From Streptomyces sp. V2I9 (GTDB taxonomy: Bacteria; Actinomycetota; Actinomycetes; Streptomycetales; Streptomycetaceae): 64,000 nt of DNA. The translations under genes and the position numbers were made by a program. The stretch covers positions 2,223,501 to 2,287,500 of the forward strand of contig NZ_JAUSZJ010000002.1 in assembly GCF_030817475.1 (NCBI RefSeq). Reading direction: 5' to 3'. Below, piece by piece: positions 17,265 to 25,023 of this stretch (position 1 is its first letter; every line of letters starts with the position of its first letter). A model generated the notes under the pieces. It ran no database searches. It saw nothing but the letters and a program-made list of their open reading frames with translations, and was not told where the DNA came from.

Positions 17265-18111
17265 ACCCCTCCCCCTGCAGAAGACGGAGTCGCCGGGGCC
17301 GGCCGGAGCGCCCGGGGACGCCGTCCCGGCCGCGGCGCGCACGGGCGAGCCGCTGGTGCGCTTCGACAAGGTGGTGAAGCGCTACGGCGACCATGTCGTC
17401 CTGGACGAGCTGGACTTCACGGTGGACCGGGGTGAGCACGTCACCCTGATCGGGCCCAGCGGCTCGGGCAAGACCACGATCCTGCGGCTGCTGATGACAC
17501 TGGAGAAGGTCAGCGGAGGGGTGATCTGGGTCGACGGCTCCCCGCTGACCCATGTGCGCACCCCGGACGGTTCGCTGAAGCCGGCGGGCGAGAAGCAGCT
17601 GCGCGCGTCCCGGCGGAAGATCGGCATGGTCTTCCAGCAGTTCAACCTCTTCCCCAACATGAAGGTGATCCAGAACGTCACCGAGGCCCCCGTCAGCGTG
17701 CTCGGCAGGAGCCGGGAGGAGGCCGAGGCGCGGGCGAGGGAGCTGCTGGACCTGGTGGGGCTCTCCGCGAAGGTCGACGCCCACCCCTCGCAGCTCTCCG
17801 GCGGCCAGCAGCAGCGGGTCGCCATCGCCCGCGCGCTCGCCATGGAGCCGGAGATCCTGCTGCTGGACGAGGTGACCTCCGCACTCGACCCGGAACTGGT
17901 GGCGGGCGTGCTGGAGCTGCTGGGGGACATCGCCCGCACCACCGACATCACCATGCTCTGCGTGACCCATGAGATGAACTTCGCGCGGGACGTCTCGGAA
18001 AAGGTCCTGATGTTCGACGCGGGACGGGTCGTGGAGTCCGGACCGCCGGAGAAAATCTTCTCCGACCCCTCCCACGAACGTACGCGCGCGTTCCTCAACG
18101 CGGTGCTGTGA
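17254..18111 (+). CDS. ehuA: Amino-acid-type ABC importer ATPase (EhuA-like)
   Basis: 285 residues from TTG 17254, which overlaps the permease gene by 11 bp; GGAG lies about 8 bp before it. Walker A is GPSGSGKTT, the ABC signature LSGGQQQRVAIARAL and Walker B ILLLDEVTSALDPE, followed by the H-loop CVTHEMNFARDV. An ~35-residue N-terminal extension rich in Pro/Ala precedes the ABC domain. It powers the importer at the inner face of the membrane. No terminator was identified before the following regulator gene. Confidence 0.88.
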   Translation: MATEPLPLQKTESPGPAGAPGDAVPAAARTGEPLVRFDKVVKRYGDHVVLDELDFTVDRGEHVTLIGPSGSGKTTILRLLMTLEKVSGGVIWVDGSPLTHVRTPDGSLKPAGEKQLRASRRKIGMVFQQFNLFPNMKVIQNVTEAPVSVLGRSREEAEARARELLDLVGLSAKVDAHPSQLSGGQQQRVAIARALAMEPEILLLDEVTSALDPELVAGVLELLGDIARTTDITMLCVTHEMNFARDVSEKVLMFDAGRVVESGPPEKIFSDPSHERTRAFLNAVL

Positions 18112-18141
18112 CCTCGCCGTCGAGTGCTCACTCATGACGGT

Positions 18142-18151
18142 GGCATATGCC
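18142..18151. promoter_or_regulatory. 10-bp perfect palindrome upstream of the IclR gene
   Basis: GGCATATGCC is a perfect palindrome and AT-rich for this genome. It lies 128 bp before the regulator start and 31 bp after the importer operon, a possible binding site. Confidence 0.25.
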
Positions 18152-18278
18152 TGACGGGTGCGCCCCAGCTAGTGGCTCCGGGGTGTGCCCGTCGGCTCGC
18201 CGACTGCCGCCCCGCGGCCGGGTTCCGGGGGCTATCGTGGGACCAAAGCTTGCGGTCACAACCTGGTAGGGGGACACC

Positions 18279-19037
18279 GTGGCGTTGAGGCCGGAGCCGA
18301 CCGCGCCGTTCCACTCGGTGCAGTACGCCCTGCGCGTGCTCGAAACGGTCTCCCAGCACGGCGGCGGCGTGACCGACGCCCGGATCTCCCGTGAGACCGG
18401 ACTGCCGGCCGGTCACCTCGCTCCGCTGCTCCTCACCCTGCGCCGTGAGGGCTATGTGGAGCAGGTCGGCGACGGCGCGTACGTCGTCGGCGCCTCGCTG
18501 CTGCTGCTCGGCTCCGGCGCGGCCCGCCGCCAGGCCCTGGAGGGCCGCCTCCAGAACACCCTGGCCGAGCTGCGCGACTCCCTCGGCGCGGCGGTCTACC
18601 TCATCCGCTACGTGGACGGCGAGGTCAGCGTGGTCCAGGTGGCGGACGGCCCGCTCACGCCCGCCGTCAACGAGTGGGTGGACTTCCGCTCCGCCGCGCA
18701 CGCCAGCGCGGCCGGAAAGTGCCTGCTGGCCCAGCTCGACCACGACGCGCGACGGGACCACATCTCCCGGCACCGGACGGCCCGGCTCACCTCACGGACG
18801 ATCACCGACGAGAAGGTCCTCTTCTCCCAGCTCGACGCCCAGGCGGCCACGGTCCCGGTGCTGGACCTCCAGGAGTACGCGGTGGGCACCGTCTGCGCGG
18901 CCGTGCCGCTGACGGCCGGCTCCTCGGCGGGCTGCCTGGCCCTGTCGCTGCCGATCGAGGAAGCGCACCGGCTGCGGTCCGCGGCCGAGACGCTGAGCCG
19001 CCGGGCAGCGCCGGTGCTGCTGTCCCTCGCGCTGTAG
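18279..19037 (+). CDS. IclR-family transcriptional regulator
   Basis: 252 residues from GTG 18279 after TAGGGGGAC. The N-terminal winged helix covers about residues 10-70 (YALRVLETVSQHGGGVTDARISRETGLPAGHL). The C-terminal ligand-binding domain includes HASAAGKCLLAQL and SLPIEEAHRL, as in IclR proteins. It lies 167 bp downstream of the importer operon and in the same direction. It could control that operon, but the sequence does not show its operator. A GGCATATGCC palindrome is at 18142-18151 in the gap. Confidence 0.85.
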   Translation: MALRPEPTAPFHSVQYALRVLETVSQHGGGVTDARISRETGLPAGHLAPLLLTLRREGYVEQVGDGAYVVGASLLLLGSGAARRQALEGRLQNTLAELRDSLGAAVYLIRYVDGEVSVVQVADGPLTPAVNEWVDFRSAAHASAAGKCLLAQLDHDARRDHISRHRTARLTSRTITDEKVLFSQLDAQAATVPVLDLQEYAVGTVCAAVPLTAGSSAGCLALSLPIEEAHRLRSAAETLSRRAAPVLLSLAL

Positions 19038-19063
19038 CCGCCGGGCCCGGTGAGGCGTCGGCG

Positions 19064-19069
19064 GTAGCC
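19064..19069 (+). promoter_or_regulatory. -10 element for a probable leaderless mRNA
   Basis: TAGCCT (TAnnnT) ends 8 bp before ATG 19078, and no Shine-Dalgarno is present. This is the spacing expected when transcription starts at the A of the start codon. Confidence 0.45.
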
Positions 19070-19077
19070 TCGTCGCC

Positions 19078-19641
19078 ATGTACGCACCCATTGCCGCGCT
19101 GAACCTCCTCAAGGAGTTCGAGGACGGCGCCCATGACTATTTCGCACCCGAATTCGAGCTCGCCCCCTTCGGCGAGGACGACAGCGGCTATCCGCAGCTC
19201 TCCGACCGCATCCGGCCCTTCGCGCAGGCCACCGGCTCCGGCTCGACGTACGCGATCTGGCTGCGGGACGGGCGCGAGGATCTCGCCACGCTGCCGGTGC
19301 TCCTCCTCGGCTCCGGGGGCGGCGTCCACGTCGTCGCCCGCGATCTGCCGGAACTGCTGCGCGTCCTCGCCTCCGGCTGGACGCCGATGAGCGGCTGGGA
19401 CCGCGTGGACTACGTCGATGAGCGGGAGGAGGCGGACGGGGACGAGGACGCGTACGACCCGTGCCCGGCGAACCCGGCGTTCCGGACCTGGCTGCGCGAC
19501 CGCTTCGGCCTGGAGGCCGCCGAGGACCCCAACGTGATCGTCCGGTCGGCCGCCGACGAGCTGTGGGAACCGTTCGCGGCCTGGATCGGGCCGCTGATCC
19601 CGGACGCGGTGAGCGGCCGGGGGCCCGGCGGAGAGAGGTAG
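19078..19641 (+). CDS. Hypothetical acidic protein, SMI1/KNR4-like
   Basis: 187 residues, acidic. It begins MYAPIAALNLLKEFEDGAHDYFAPEF and has a central YAIWLRDGREDLATLPVLLLGSGGGVHVVARDLPELLRVLA. A pattern of a displayed value, then a location, then an acidic helix is seen in SMI1/KNR4-type proteins, many of which are immunity or regulatory proteins, but the match is weak. It lacks a ribosome-binding site and is probably leaderless. There is no toxin gene beside it. The function is unknown. Confidence 0.7.
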   Translation: MYAPIAALNLLKEFEDGAHDYFAPEFELAPFGEDDSGYPQLSDRIRPFAQATGSGSTYAIWLRDGREDLATLPVLLLGSGGGVHVVARDLPELLRVLASGWTPMSGWDRVDYVDEREEADGDEDAYDPCPANPAFRTWLRDRFGLEAAEDPNVIVRSAADELWEPFAAWIGPLIPDAVSGRGPGGER

Positions 19642-19651
19642 GCCCTTCCGT

Positions 19652-19695
19652 TCGAAGGGGGAAAGGCGTCACGTCGAAGAGGGAAAGGCGTCACG
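19652..19695. repeat. Two tandem 22-bp copies before tRNA-Lys copy 2
   Basis: TCGAAG(G/A)GGGAAAGGCGTCACG occurs twice in direct succession with one mismatch. It lies between the SMI1-like gene and the tRNA, about 65 bp upstream of the tRNA. It may be a simple duplication. Confidence 0.85.
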
Positions 19696-19741
19696 GCAGG
19701 GGCCCCGGAGGCGGGTGTCACCAGCACCCCCGAGGACCAGG

Positions 19742-19747
19742 TATTAT
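19742..19747 (+). promoter_or_regulatory. Putative -10 element of tRNA-Lys copy 2
   Basis: TATTAT lies 14 bp before the mature tRNA 5' end in an unusually AT-rich patch (GTATTATTTT). The -35 is not clear. Confidence 0.5.
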
Positions 19748-19761
19748 TTTCGAGTCAGCAG

Positions 19762-19835
19762 GCGCCGTTAGCTCAGTTGGTTAGAGCAGCTGACTCTTAA
19801 TCAGCGGGTCCGGGGTTCGAGTCCCTGACGGCGCA
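19762..19835 (+). tRNA. tRNA-Lys (anticodon CTT), copy 2
   Basis: Identical over all 74 nt to the copy at 7401: acceptor GCGCCGT/ACGGCGC, anticodon loop CTCTTAA, T-arm GGGTTCGAGTCCC. It is followed by a long hairpin. Confidence 0.97.
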
Positions 19836-19840
19836 CGACA

Positions 19841-19879
19841 CACAGTGGGCGGTCTCCTTCACGGAGACCGCCCACTGTG
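19841..19879 (+). terminator. Long terminator after tRNA-Lys copy 2
   Basis: Perfect 17-bp stem (CACAGTGGGCGGTCTCC and its complement) with a TTCAC loop, starting 6 bp after the tRNA and followed by CTTTCCC. Confidence 0.85.
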
Positions 19880-20012
19880 CTTTCCCTCTCGACCGTCCGG
19901 CGATGAAGAAGCACGGTGGGGCCGTGATTCAGGGCGGGCCGGTGGTCACCGTGGCCGTCGCGCGACGACCGGAGGAGCGTCGGAACCCGAGATCACCCGA
20001 GATCGGAGCGGA

Positions 20013-20603
20013 TCAGAACGTGACGTCGGAGCAGGCGTAGAACGCGTTGGTGGTGTCCGCGACGTTCCAGACGGCGAGAATGATGTGCTTGCCGCTCTTC
20101 TGGGTGGGGATCGTGCCCTGGTGGGTCAGCGTGGCCGGGGGCTGCCGGTTGCCGTACGGCACGGTCATGAAGGGCTGCGATTCGAGCGCGGCGCGGGTGA
20201 GCGGCTTGGTGGAGTCCCAGCCGTTCTTGGTGATGTAGTAGCGGAAGTCGCTGGTGGCGTGGCGGGCGGTGAACTGCCAGCGGAAGCTGTAGCCCTGTCC
20301 GCCGGTGACCTGGGTGGCCGGCCAGTTGCCGCCCCGCGGGTCGTCGAGCTGGGCGAACTGTCCGTTGCCGCCGGAGCAGATCTTGCCGTCCGCCGGTCCT
20401 GCCGCCGGGAAGCCCTTGGGGCCCTCGACGCTCTGCGGCTCCCACTGGATGTTGCCGCAGCCGGTGACCGTGCCGTTGGCGCAGAGCTTCTGGCGGCTGA
20501 TCGGGGAGTCCGTGTAGCCGTGGCTGCTGGCGCTGGTGGTCGCGAGCACCGAGACGCCCGCTATCGCCAGACCGATCACGGCCGCGCTTGCCTTTTTCCG
20601 CAT
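20013..20603 (-). CDS. lpmP: Secreted AA10 lytic polysaccharide monooxygenase (LpmP-like)
   Basis: 196 residues. AGGAG lies 10 bp before ATG 20603. Signal peptide cleavage after TTSASS leaves an N-terminal His (HGYTDSPISRQ), which with the His of FTARHATSDF forms the copper histidine brace of AA10 LPMOs. Other family marks are GNIQWEPQSVEG, KICSGGNGQFAQLD and GYSFRWQFTARH. It would oxidatively cleave chitin or another beta-1,4 glycan outside the cell. Streptomyces LPMOs beside cslA/glxA have been linked to forming passages through peptidoglycan for the CslA-made glycan; the gene lies 4.4 kb from cslA here. The symbol is by resemblance. Confidence 0.9.
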   Translation of the reverse strand: MRKKASAAVIGLAIAGVSVLATTSASSHGYTDSPISRQKLCANGTVTGCGNIQWEPQSVEGPKGFPAAGPADGKICSGGNGQFAQLDDPRGGNWPATQVTGGQGYSFRWQFTARHATSDFRYYITKNGWDSTKPLTRAALESQPFMTVPYGNRQPPATLTHQGTIPTQKSGKHIILAVWNVADTTNAFYACSDVTF

Positions 20604-20839
20604 GGGCTGTCGCTCCTCTAGAACGTGGGGGAGGTTCCATGAGCATTGCTCGACTGCTGCGCGCTTGGTACGAGGTGCTGTGCATGCGGGGTACTGCGGT
20701 CTAGACCAAGTCCTAGATTATTGACGCCACATGAACATGTCCAGACCAATGAGCGTCATATTCCGCAGAGAACCCCCGAGGCGGTCGGCGGACCGGCCTC
20801 GGGGGTTGCCGAGCACCTCCCGAACCTCCTCCGGGCCGC

Positions 20840-22933
20840 TCAGGCCCCGTCGCCTCCCCCGCTGCGCCCGGTGTAGAAGGCGACCGTCAGGTCCTTCACG
20901 AGCGCCTTGCGTTCGTAGTCGTCCAGCTCGACGATGCCGCGTGTGGTCAGCCGGTTGACCGTGTCGTCCACCGCGTCCACCACCGAGGTCAGCACGCTGT
21001 CCCGGTGCTTGGAGTCGATCGCGGCGATCCGCCGCCGCTGCATCGCGGCCGCCACCTCGGGGGCGTACTCGATGCCGGTCGGCTGCGCCGAGTACACCTC
21101 CACGCCCACGGGTTCGCAGTCCGCTTTCAGCAGCCGGGTCAGCGCGTCGCCGACCGCCTCCGCGTCGCGCAGGCTGGGGGCGTCCTCGTGGAACGCGTCG
21201 GCGGGCAGCTGCGAGAGGACCCGCGCCAGCGCGGCCTCGACCTGGGCGCTCAGGTACGCCTCGTGGTCCTCGATGCCGAGGGCGGCCCGGACCGTGTCCT
21301 TGATCCGCCACACCACGAGGACGACGACGCGCAGCGCGGTTCCGGTCGCGTCCACGGCGGGCAGCGGTTCGCTCCGCCAGTGCCGCAGCCGTACGTCGAC
21401 GCGGCGGCGCAGCAGCAGGGGCGAGACCCAGACGAGGCCGGTGCGCCGCACGCTGCCCCGGTAGTCGCCGAACAGCGTCAGCACCCACGCGTACCCGACC
21501 CGGCCCCGGCCGAGGCCGCCGAGCGCGAGGAGCGCCACGGTGCCGAGGACGGCGAGCAGGGCCCACGCGCCGGCGCCGACGCCGAGGTCGGGGCGGGGGG
21601 TGAGCCCGACCGCCGTCTGCCAGGCGGCGGGCAGCACTCCCCGCCATCCCAGGACGGCCAGCCCGCCGGCGATCGCGGCCGCGCCGACGAGAAGGGCCGC
21701 CGAGCCGGGGAGGGCCGGGCCGGGCCGCTCGGTGAGCCGGGGGTCGGCGTCCGGGGCGGGCCGGGTCGAGGGCCGCACCCGCGTCCGCGGTGCACGCGGC
21801 ACGGGGGGCCGCCGGGTCGCGGGCGCACGCTCCTCGACGGGCCGCCGGACGACCCCCGGGGGCAGCGCCGCAGCCTCGGTCCGCTCCTGATCGTCGCGGA
21901 AGAGGAGGTGGACGGGGATGGAGGCGGTGGTCTCGTTGGCGATGACGGCGTGGCGGCGGGCGGGGTACGCCGGGGTGGACGGAGACGTCGTGGCGGACAC
22001 CGCCGTGGCGCCGGACACGGCCGTCGTGGTGGTCGTCGCCTTCCCGGTGGAGCCGGTGGACGCGGCAGCCGGGGCGGGGACGGACACGGGTACGGAGAAC
22101 GTGGCGGAGGCGGCCCGGTCGCCGGGGGCCAGGTCCAGGACGAGGTCCAGCTCGGTGTCGGGTCCGGGGGCGTCGACGGCCCCCCGGACGGGGGCGCGCC
22201 GGGGCAGCCGCCCGGCCTCCGGCCCGGCCCCCTCGGACGCCCCGGCCCCCGGCTTTCCGGCCTCGGGCCTCCTGCCGTCCGGCTCTCCGGCCTCGGGCCT
22301 TCCGGTCTCGGACCCGCGCGCCTCGGTCCTTCCGGTGTCCGGCCTTCCGGTCTCCGGCATGCGGGTCTCGGCCTTTCCGGTGTCCGGCCTTCCGGCCTCG
22401 GCCTGTTCGGCTGCCGGTTGCGCGCCGCCCGGCTCGGCCCCGTACGACGGGTGGGGAGTCCACTCCGCCGAAGGTTCCGCCCGAGCGCGCCGGACGGGAC
22501 GGAGGTGGAGGTTCCCGTCCAGCGGCACGGCGCGCGCGGGCGCCGGGCGGTCATGGGCGGGGCGGCCGGCCGCGGGCCCGGCGGCGCCGGAGCCGTCCGC
22601 CGCCGGCCCGAGGCGCGGCTCCGCGCTCGGGGACTCCGGGGCGCGGGCCCCCGCAGGGTCGGGCGGGCCCGTACCGGCGTCCGCGGGGGACGCCTCACCC
22701 GAGCGACCGGACAGCGGCGGCGGGAGTGCACCGCCCTCAGGTGTCTTCACACCGCTCGGCCGGCGCGCGGCTTCGTCGTCGGGCGGGGCCTCCCCGCCGC
22801 CGACCGGGCCGAACAGCGGCGGCGGGCTCCCCTTGCCCGGTGGGGCGAAGAGCGACGGCGGAAGCCGGTCGTCCAGGGAGTGGGGGGCGGGGGTGGGGTT
22901 GGTCCGGGGGGACTGGTCGTCGTTGAGGGTCAC
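20840..22933 (-). CDS. SPFH/band-7 (flotillin-like) membrane protein with a long disordered N-terminus
   Basis: About 697 residues from GTG 22933; GTG 22957 is also in frame. Residues 1-330 are disordered, with imperfect repeats of the type GRPDTGKAET/GRPEAGEPD. Two membrane segments follow (ALLVGAAAIAGGLAVLGW; ALLAVLGTVALLALGG), then an SPFH domain: RRVDVRLRHWRSEPLPAVDATG, VVVLVVWRIKDTVRAAL, VEAALARVLSQLPADAF and VGVEVYSAQPTGI. SPFH proteins form ring or microdomain scaffolds at membranes. The gene starts 6-30 bp after the stop of the peptidoglycan-hydrolase gene, suggesting coupling. The disordered N-terminal half is unusual for the family. Confidence 0.82.
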   Translation of the reverse strand: MTLNDDQSPRTNPTPAPHSLDDRLPPSLFAPPGKGSPPPLFGPVGGGEAPPDDEAARRPSGVKTPEGGALPPPLSGRSGEASPADAGTGPPDPAGARAPESPSAEPRLGPAADGSGAAGPAAGRPAHDRPAPARAVPLDGNLHLRPVRRARAEPSAEWTPHPSYGAEPGGAQPAAEQAEAGRPDTGKAETRMPETGRPDTGRTEARGSETGRPEAGEPDGRRPEAGKPGAGASEGAGPEAGRLPRRAPVRGAVDAPGPDTELDLVLDLAPGDRAASATFSVPVSVPAPAAASTGSTGKATTTTTAVSGATAVSATTSPSTPAYPARRHAVIANETTASIPVHLLFRDDQERTEAAALPPGVVRRPVEERAPATRRPPVPRAPRTRVRPSTRPAPDADPRLTERPGPALPGSAALLVGAAAIAGGLAVLGWRGVLPAAWQTAVGLTPRPDLGVGAGAWALLAVLGTVALLALGGLGRGRVGYAWVLTLFGDYRGSVRRTGLVWVSPLLLRRRVDVRLRHWRSEPLPAVDATGTALRVVVLVVWRIKDTVRAALGIEDHEAYLSAQVEAALARVLSQLPADAFHEDAPSLRDAEAVGDALTRLLKADCEPVGVEVYSAQPTGIEYAPEVAAAMQRRRIAAIDSKHRDSVLTSVVDAVDDTVNRLTTRGIVELDDYERKALVKDLTVAFYTGRSGGGDGA

Positions 22934-22962
22934 CGGTACCCGATTCCTTTCCGTCACATCGG

Positions 22963-24246
22963 TCACGCGAAGAGCCGGCGCCAGGTCTCCGGCCCCGGAT
23001 ATCCGTCGGCCTCGCCGCCGCGCCAGCCCTGGGCCCGCTGGAACGCCTCGACGTTGCGGCGGTCCGCCTCGGTCCAGCGCGGGTCGGGGCCCGACACGTA
23101 GTGCTTGCCGTATCCCTTCTTCACCAACTGTTTGCCGAGCCGGTCGACATGGCTGTTGGACTGACCCGGCTTGAAATAGCCGCGTCCGGGGAACGCGACG
23201 GCTGTATTCGGGCTGCCGTCCGCCCCCGCGGCCGGGATGTCCCGTCCTCCGCCGCCGGTCAGCAGGCGCCAGGTGTGCGGGCCCGGAATACCGTCCGCCT
23301 CCTTGCCCTGCCAGCCCTGCGCCCGCTGGAACGCCCGCGTCGCCCGCTGGTCCGCCGCACTCCACACCGGACCGGGGCCGACCGCGTAGAACCGCTTGCC
23401 GCCCCGCTGGACCAGCAGCTTCCCGAGCTCGGTGACGTACTCGTTGGCGGTGCCGGGACCGAAACGCCCGGCGCCGGGGAAGGCGGTGGACGATCCGGAG
23501 CCGGGCGAACCTCCCGTGACGCCCTTGTAGCGGTAGGCGACGTAACGGCTGGAGTTGTTCCAGTACGCCATGGGCGTGGACTGCTTCCGCGTCCGCGGGC
23601 GCGCCTGCTCGTAGGCGATGTAGTGCGTGCGCGCGGAATCGGTCCAGCCGCCGAAGATCGTGACGTGCGAGCCCTCGGAGGGGTCGGCGGGGTTGTGGAA
23701 GAGGAGGATGTCGCCGGGTTCCAGGTCCGCACGGGCGATCCGGGTGCCGTAGGCGGCGAGGCTGCCGGTCCATTCGTTGGTGCCGAGGTTCCAGGCCATC
23801 GACACATAGCCGGAACAGTCCTGGCGGTACCCGTCCGACCAGTACTTCCCCATGCTGTACGGGACCTTCGCGGCCACCCAGCGCCGGGCCCGGTCCATGA
23901 TCTCGGCCCGCGTCGTCGTGCGGACGGCCGAGCCCGCCGACGGCGGACCCGAGGCCCCGACGCCCCGGAGCGGGCCCTTCTCCCCCTGCGGGGTGGCCGG
24001 CTCGGGGTCGGCTCCCCCGTCGGCGTGCGGAGCGTGGCCGTGGTGTCCGGCGGCGGCCGCCGCTCCGGCGGCCCCGCACGAGAGGACCACACCGGCCGCC
24101 GTGGCCAGCACGAGGGCGCGCCGTGCGGCGGGACGGCCGCCGCGCCGCACCGGCAGGGCCCGCGCGGCGGAGCGCCGCCGCAGGGCGCACCCCGCACACG
24201 CGCAGTCGATGGCGGGTTCGTACTCCTCGAACACCGGCACAGTCAT
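22963..24246 (-). CDS. NlpC/P60-like peptidoglycan hydrolase with two peptidoglycan-binding repeats
   Basis: 427 residues. ATG 24246 follows GGAGGGGAATC. The N-terminus has a Cys-rich cytoplasmic stub (DCACAGCALRR), then a hydrophobic segment (ALVLATAAGVVLSCGAAGAAAAAG). The catalytic domain, about residues 110-250, shows the Cys nucleophile in RQDCSGYVSMAW and His in GSHVTIFGG. Two copies of a ~70-residue peptidoglycan-binding module end the protein, each with VxxLGKxLVxxG, AFQRAQGW and PGPxTWRxL. It should cut peptide cross-links in the wall. It is translated ahead of, and close to, the SPFH gene. Confidence 0.85.
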   Translation of the reverse strand: MTVPVFEEYEPAIDCACAGCALRRRSAARALPVRRGGRPAARRALVLATAAGVVLSCGAAGAAAAAGHHGHAPHADGGADPEPATPQGEKGPLRGVGASGPPSAGSAVRTTTRAEIMDRARRWVAAKVPYSMGKYWSDGYRQDCSGYVSMAWNLGTNEWTGSLAAYGTRIARADLEPGDILLFHNPADPSEGSHVTIFGGWTDSARTHYIAYEQARPRTRKQSTPMAYWNNSSRYVAYRYKGVTGGSPGSGSSTAFPGAGRFGPGTANEYVTELGKLLVQRGGKRFYAVGPGPVWSAADQRATRAFQRAQGWQGKEADGIPGPHTWRLLTGGGGRDIPAAGADGSPNTAVAFPGRGYFKPGQSNSHVDRLGKQLVKKGYGKHYVSGPDPRWTEADRRNVEAFQRAQGWRGGEADGYPGPETWRRLFA

Positions 24247-24418
24247 GCGATTCCCCTCCGCACTCGTCATTTCGTCAAGATCTTTTGGCGCAGCCGCAAC
24301 GGGCGTCAGCATCTCAACTCGTCCGACATATCGCATTTTGACGGAACAAAGGAAAAAAACGACTATCTGACGGGGCGTGGCGGCCGGTAAATGGTTCGGA
24401 GCACCCCTGGACGTCCGG

Positions 24419-24424
24419 TAGAGT
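24419..24424 (+). promoter_or_regulatory. Putative -10 element of tRNA-Lys copy 3
   Basis: TAGAGT lies 15 bp before the tRNA. TTCGGA 18 bp upstream is a weak -35. Confidence 0.4.
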
Positions 24425-24439
24425 TCTCCAGGTCAGCAG

Positions 24440-24513
24440 GCGCCGTTAGCTCAGTTGGTTAGAGCAGCTGACTCTTAATCAGCGGGTCCGGGGTTCGAGT
24501 CCCTGACGGCGCA
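24440..24513 (+). tRNA. tRNA-Lys (anticodon CTT), copy 3
   Basis: Identical over 74 nt to the copies at 7401 and 19762. The 7 bp before it (TCAGCAG) also match copy 2. Confidence 0.97.
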
Positions 24514-24520
24514 CGCACAG

Positions 24521-24555
24521 TCAAAGCCCCCTCACGTTCAGTGAGGGGGCTTTGA
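24521..24555 (+). terminator. Terminator after tRNA-Lys copy 3
   Basis: Perfect 15-bp stem (TCAAAGCCCCCTCAC/GTGAGGGGGCTTTGA) with a 5-base loop, 7 bp after the tRNA. Confidence 0.85.
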
Positions 24556-25023
24556 TCATTCCCCGTCAATCACCCGACGACACCCCGCACACGCGACCGT
24601 CCGCCCGCCGACGCTCCGCAATTGGACGGTTGCGGACAGTGCGGGAGGGGGAGATCCCCACTTCGTCACATCCTCCCCACCGGCGTGGTCAAACCGCACA
24701 CAAAGCCACCACGCCACCCATTTCATCCTTGCGATCGCGTGCGGTGTCGGACAATCTGTCTGGGGATCGACACTCCCAAGGGGGCCGCCGGTCCGTACAG
24801 TTGACGCAGCAGAGCGTGACGTTCCGGTTGTGCGCACCCGTGTGGCGGAGGTCTCGCCGGGCAGCGGACGCCGAAGGGGCATCATGCAACCGGGAAGCTG
24901 CCGATCCATGTCTGTGGGGACGGTGGCTTGCCACCGTGTGCGTGCCCGGTGAAGAACGGGGACCCACCGCGCACGACGAGACCGATCCAGACACGCACCA
25001 GCATGCGTGCGGGGGGATGACCC
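24556..25023. other. Long leader/promoter region upstream of cslA
   Basis: 468 bp with no supported gene. A TTGACG hexamer near 24798 could be a -35, but no good -10 follows. A CACGCA-N6-TGCGTG inverted repeat (24992-25009) sits next to the GGGGGG Shine-Dalgarno of cslA and could occlude it in the mRNA. Confidence 0.4.

Noticed and set aside
22934..24199. Extending the SPFH gene upstream through the peptidoglycan-hydrolase gene
   Set aside because: The frame is open but antiparallel to real coding in another frame on the same strand; the hydrolase has clear motifs there and the SPFH protein has good starts after its stop.
7401..24513. Integrated mobile elements between the tRNA-Lys copies
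   Set aside because: No integrase, excisionase, transposase or partial tRNA repeat was found. The genes between are typical core Streptomyces functions.
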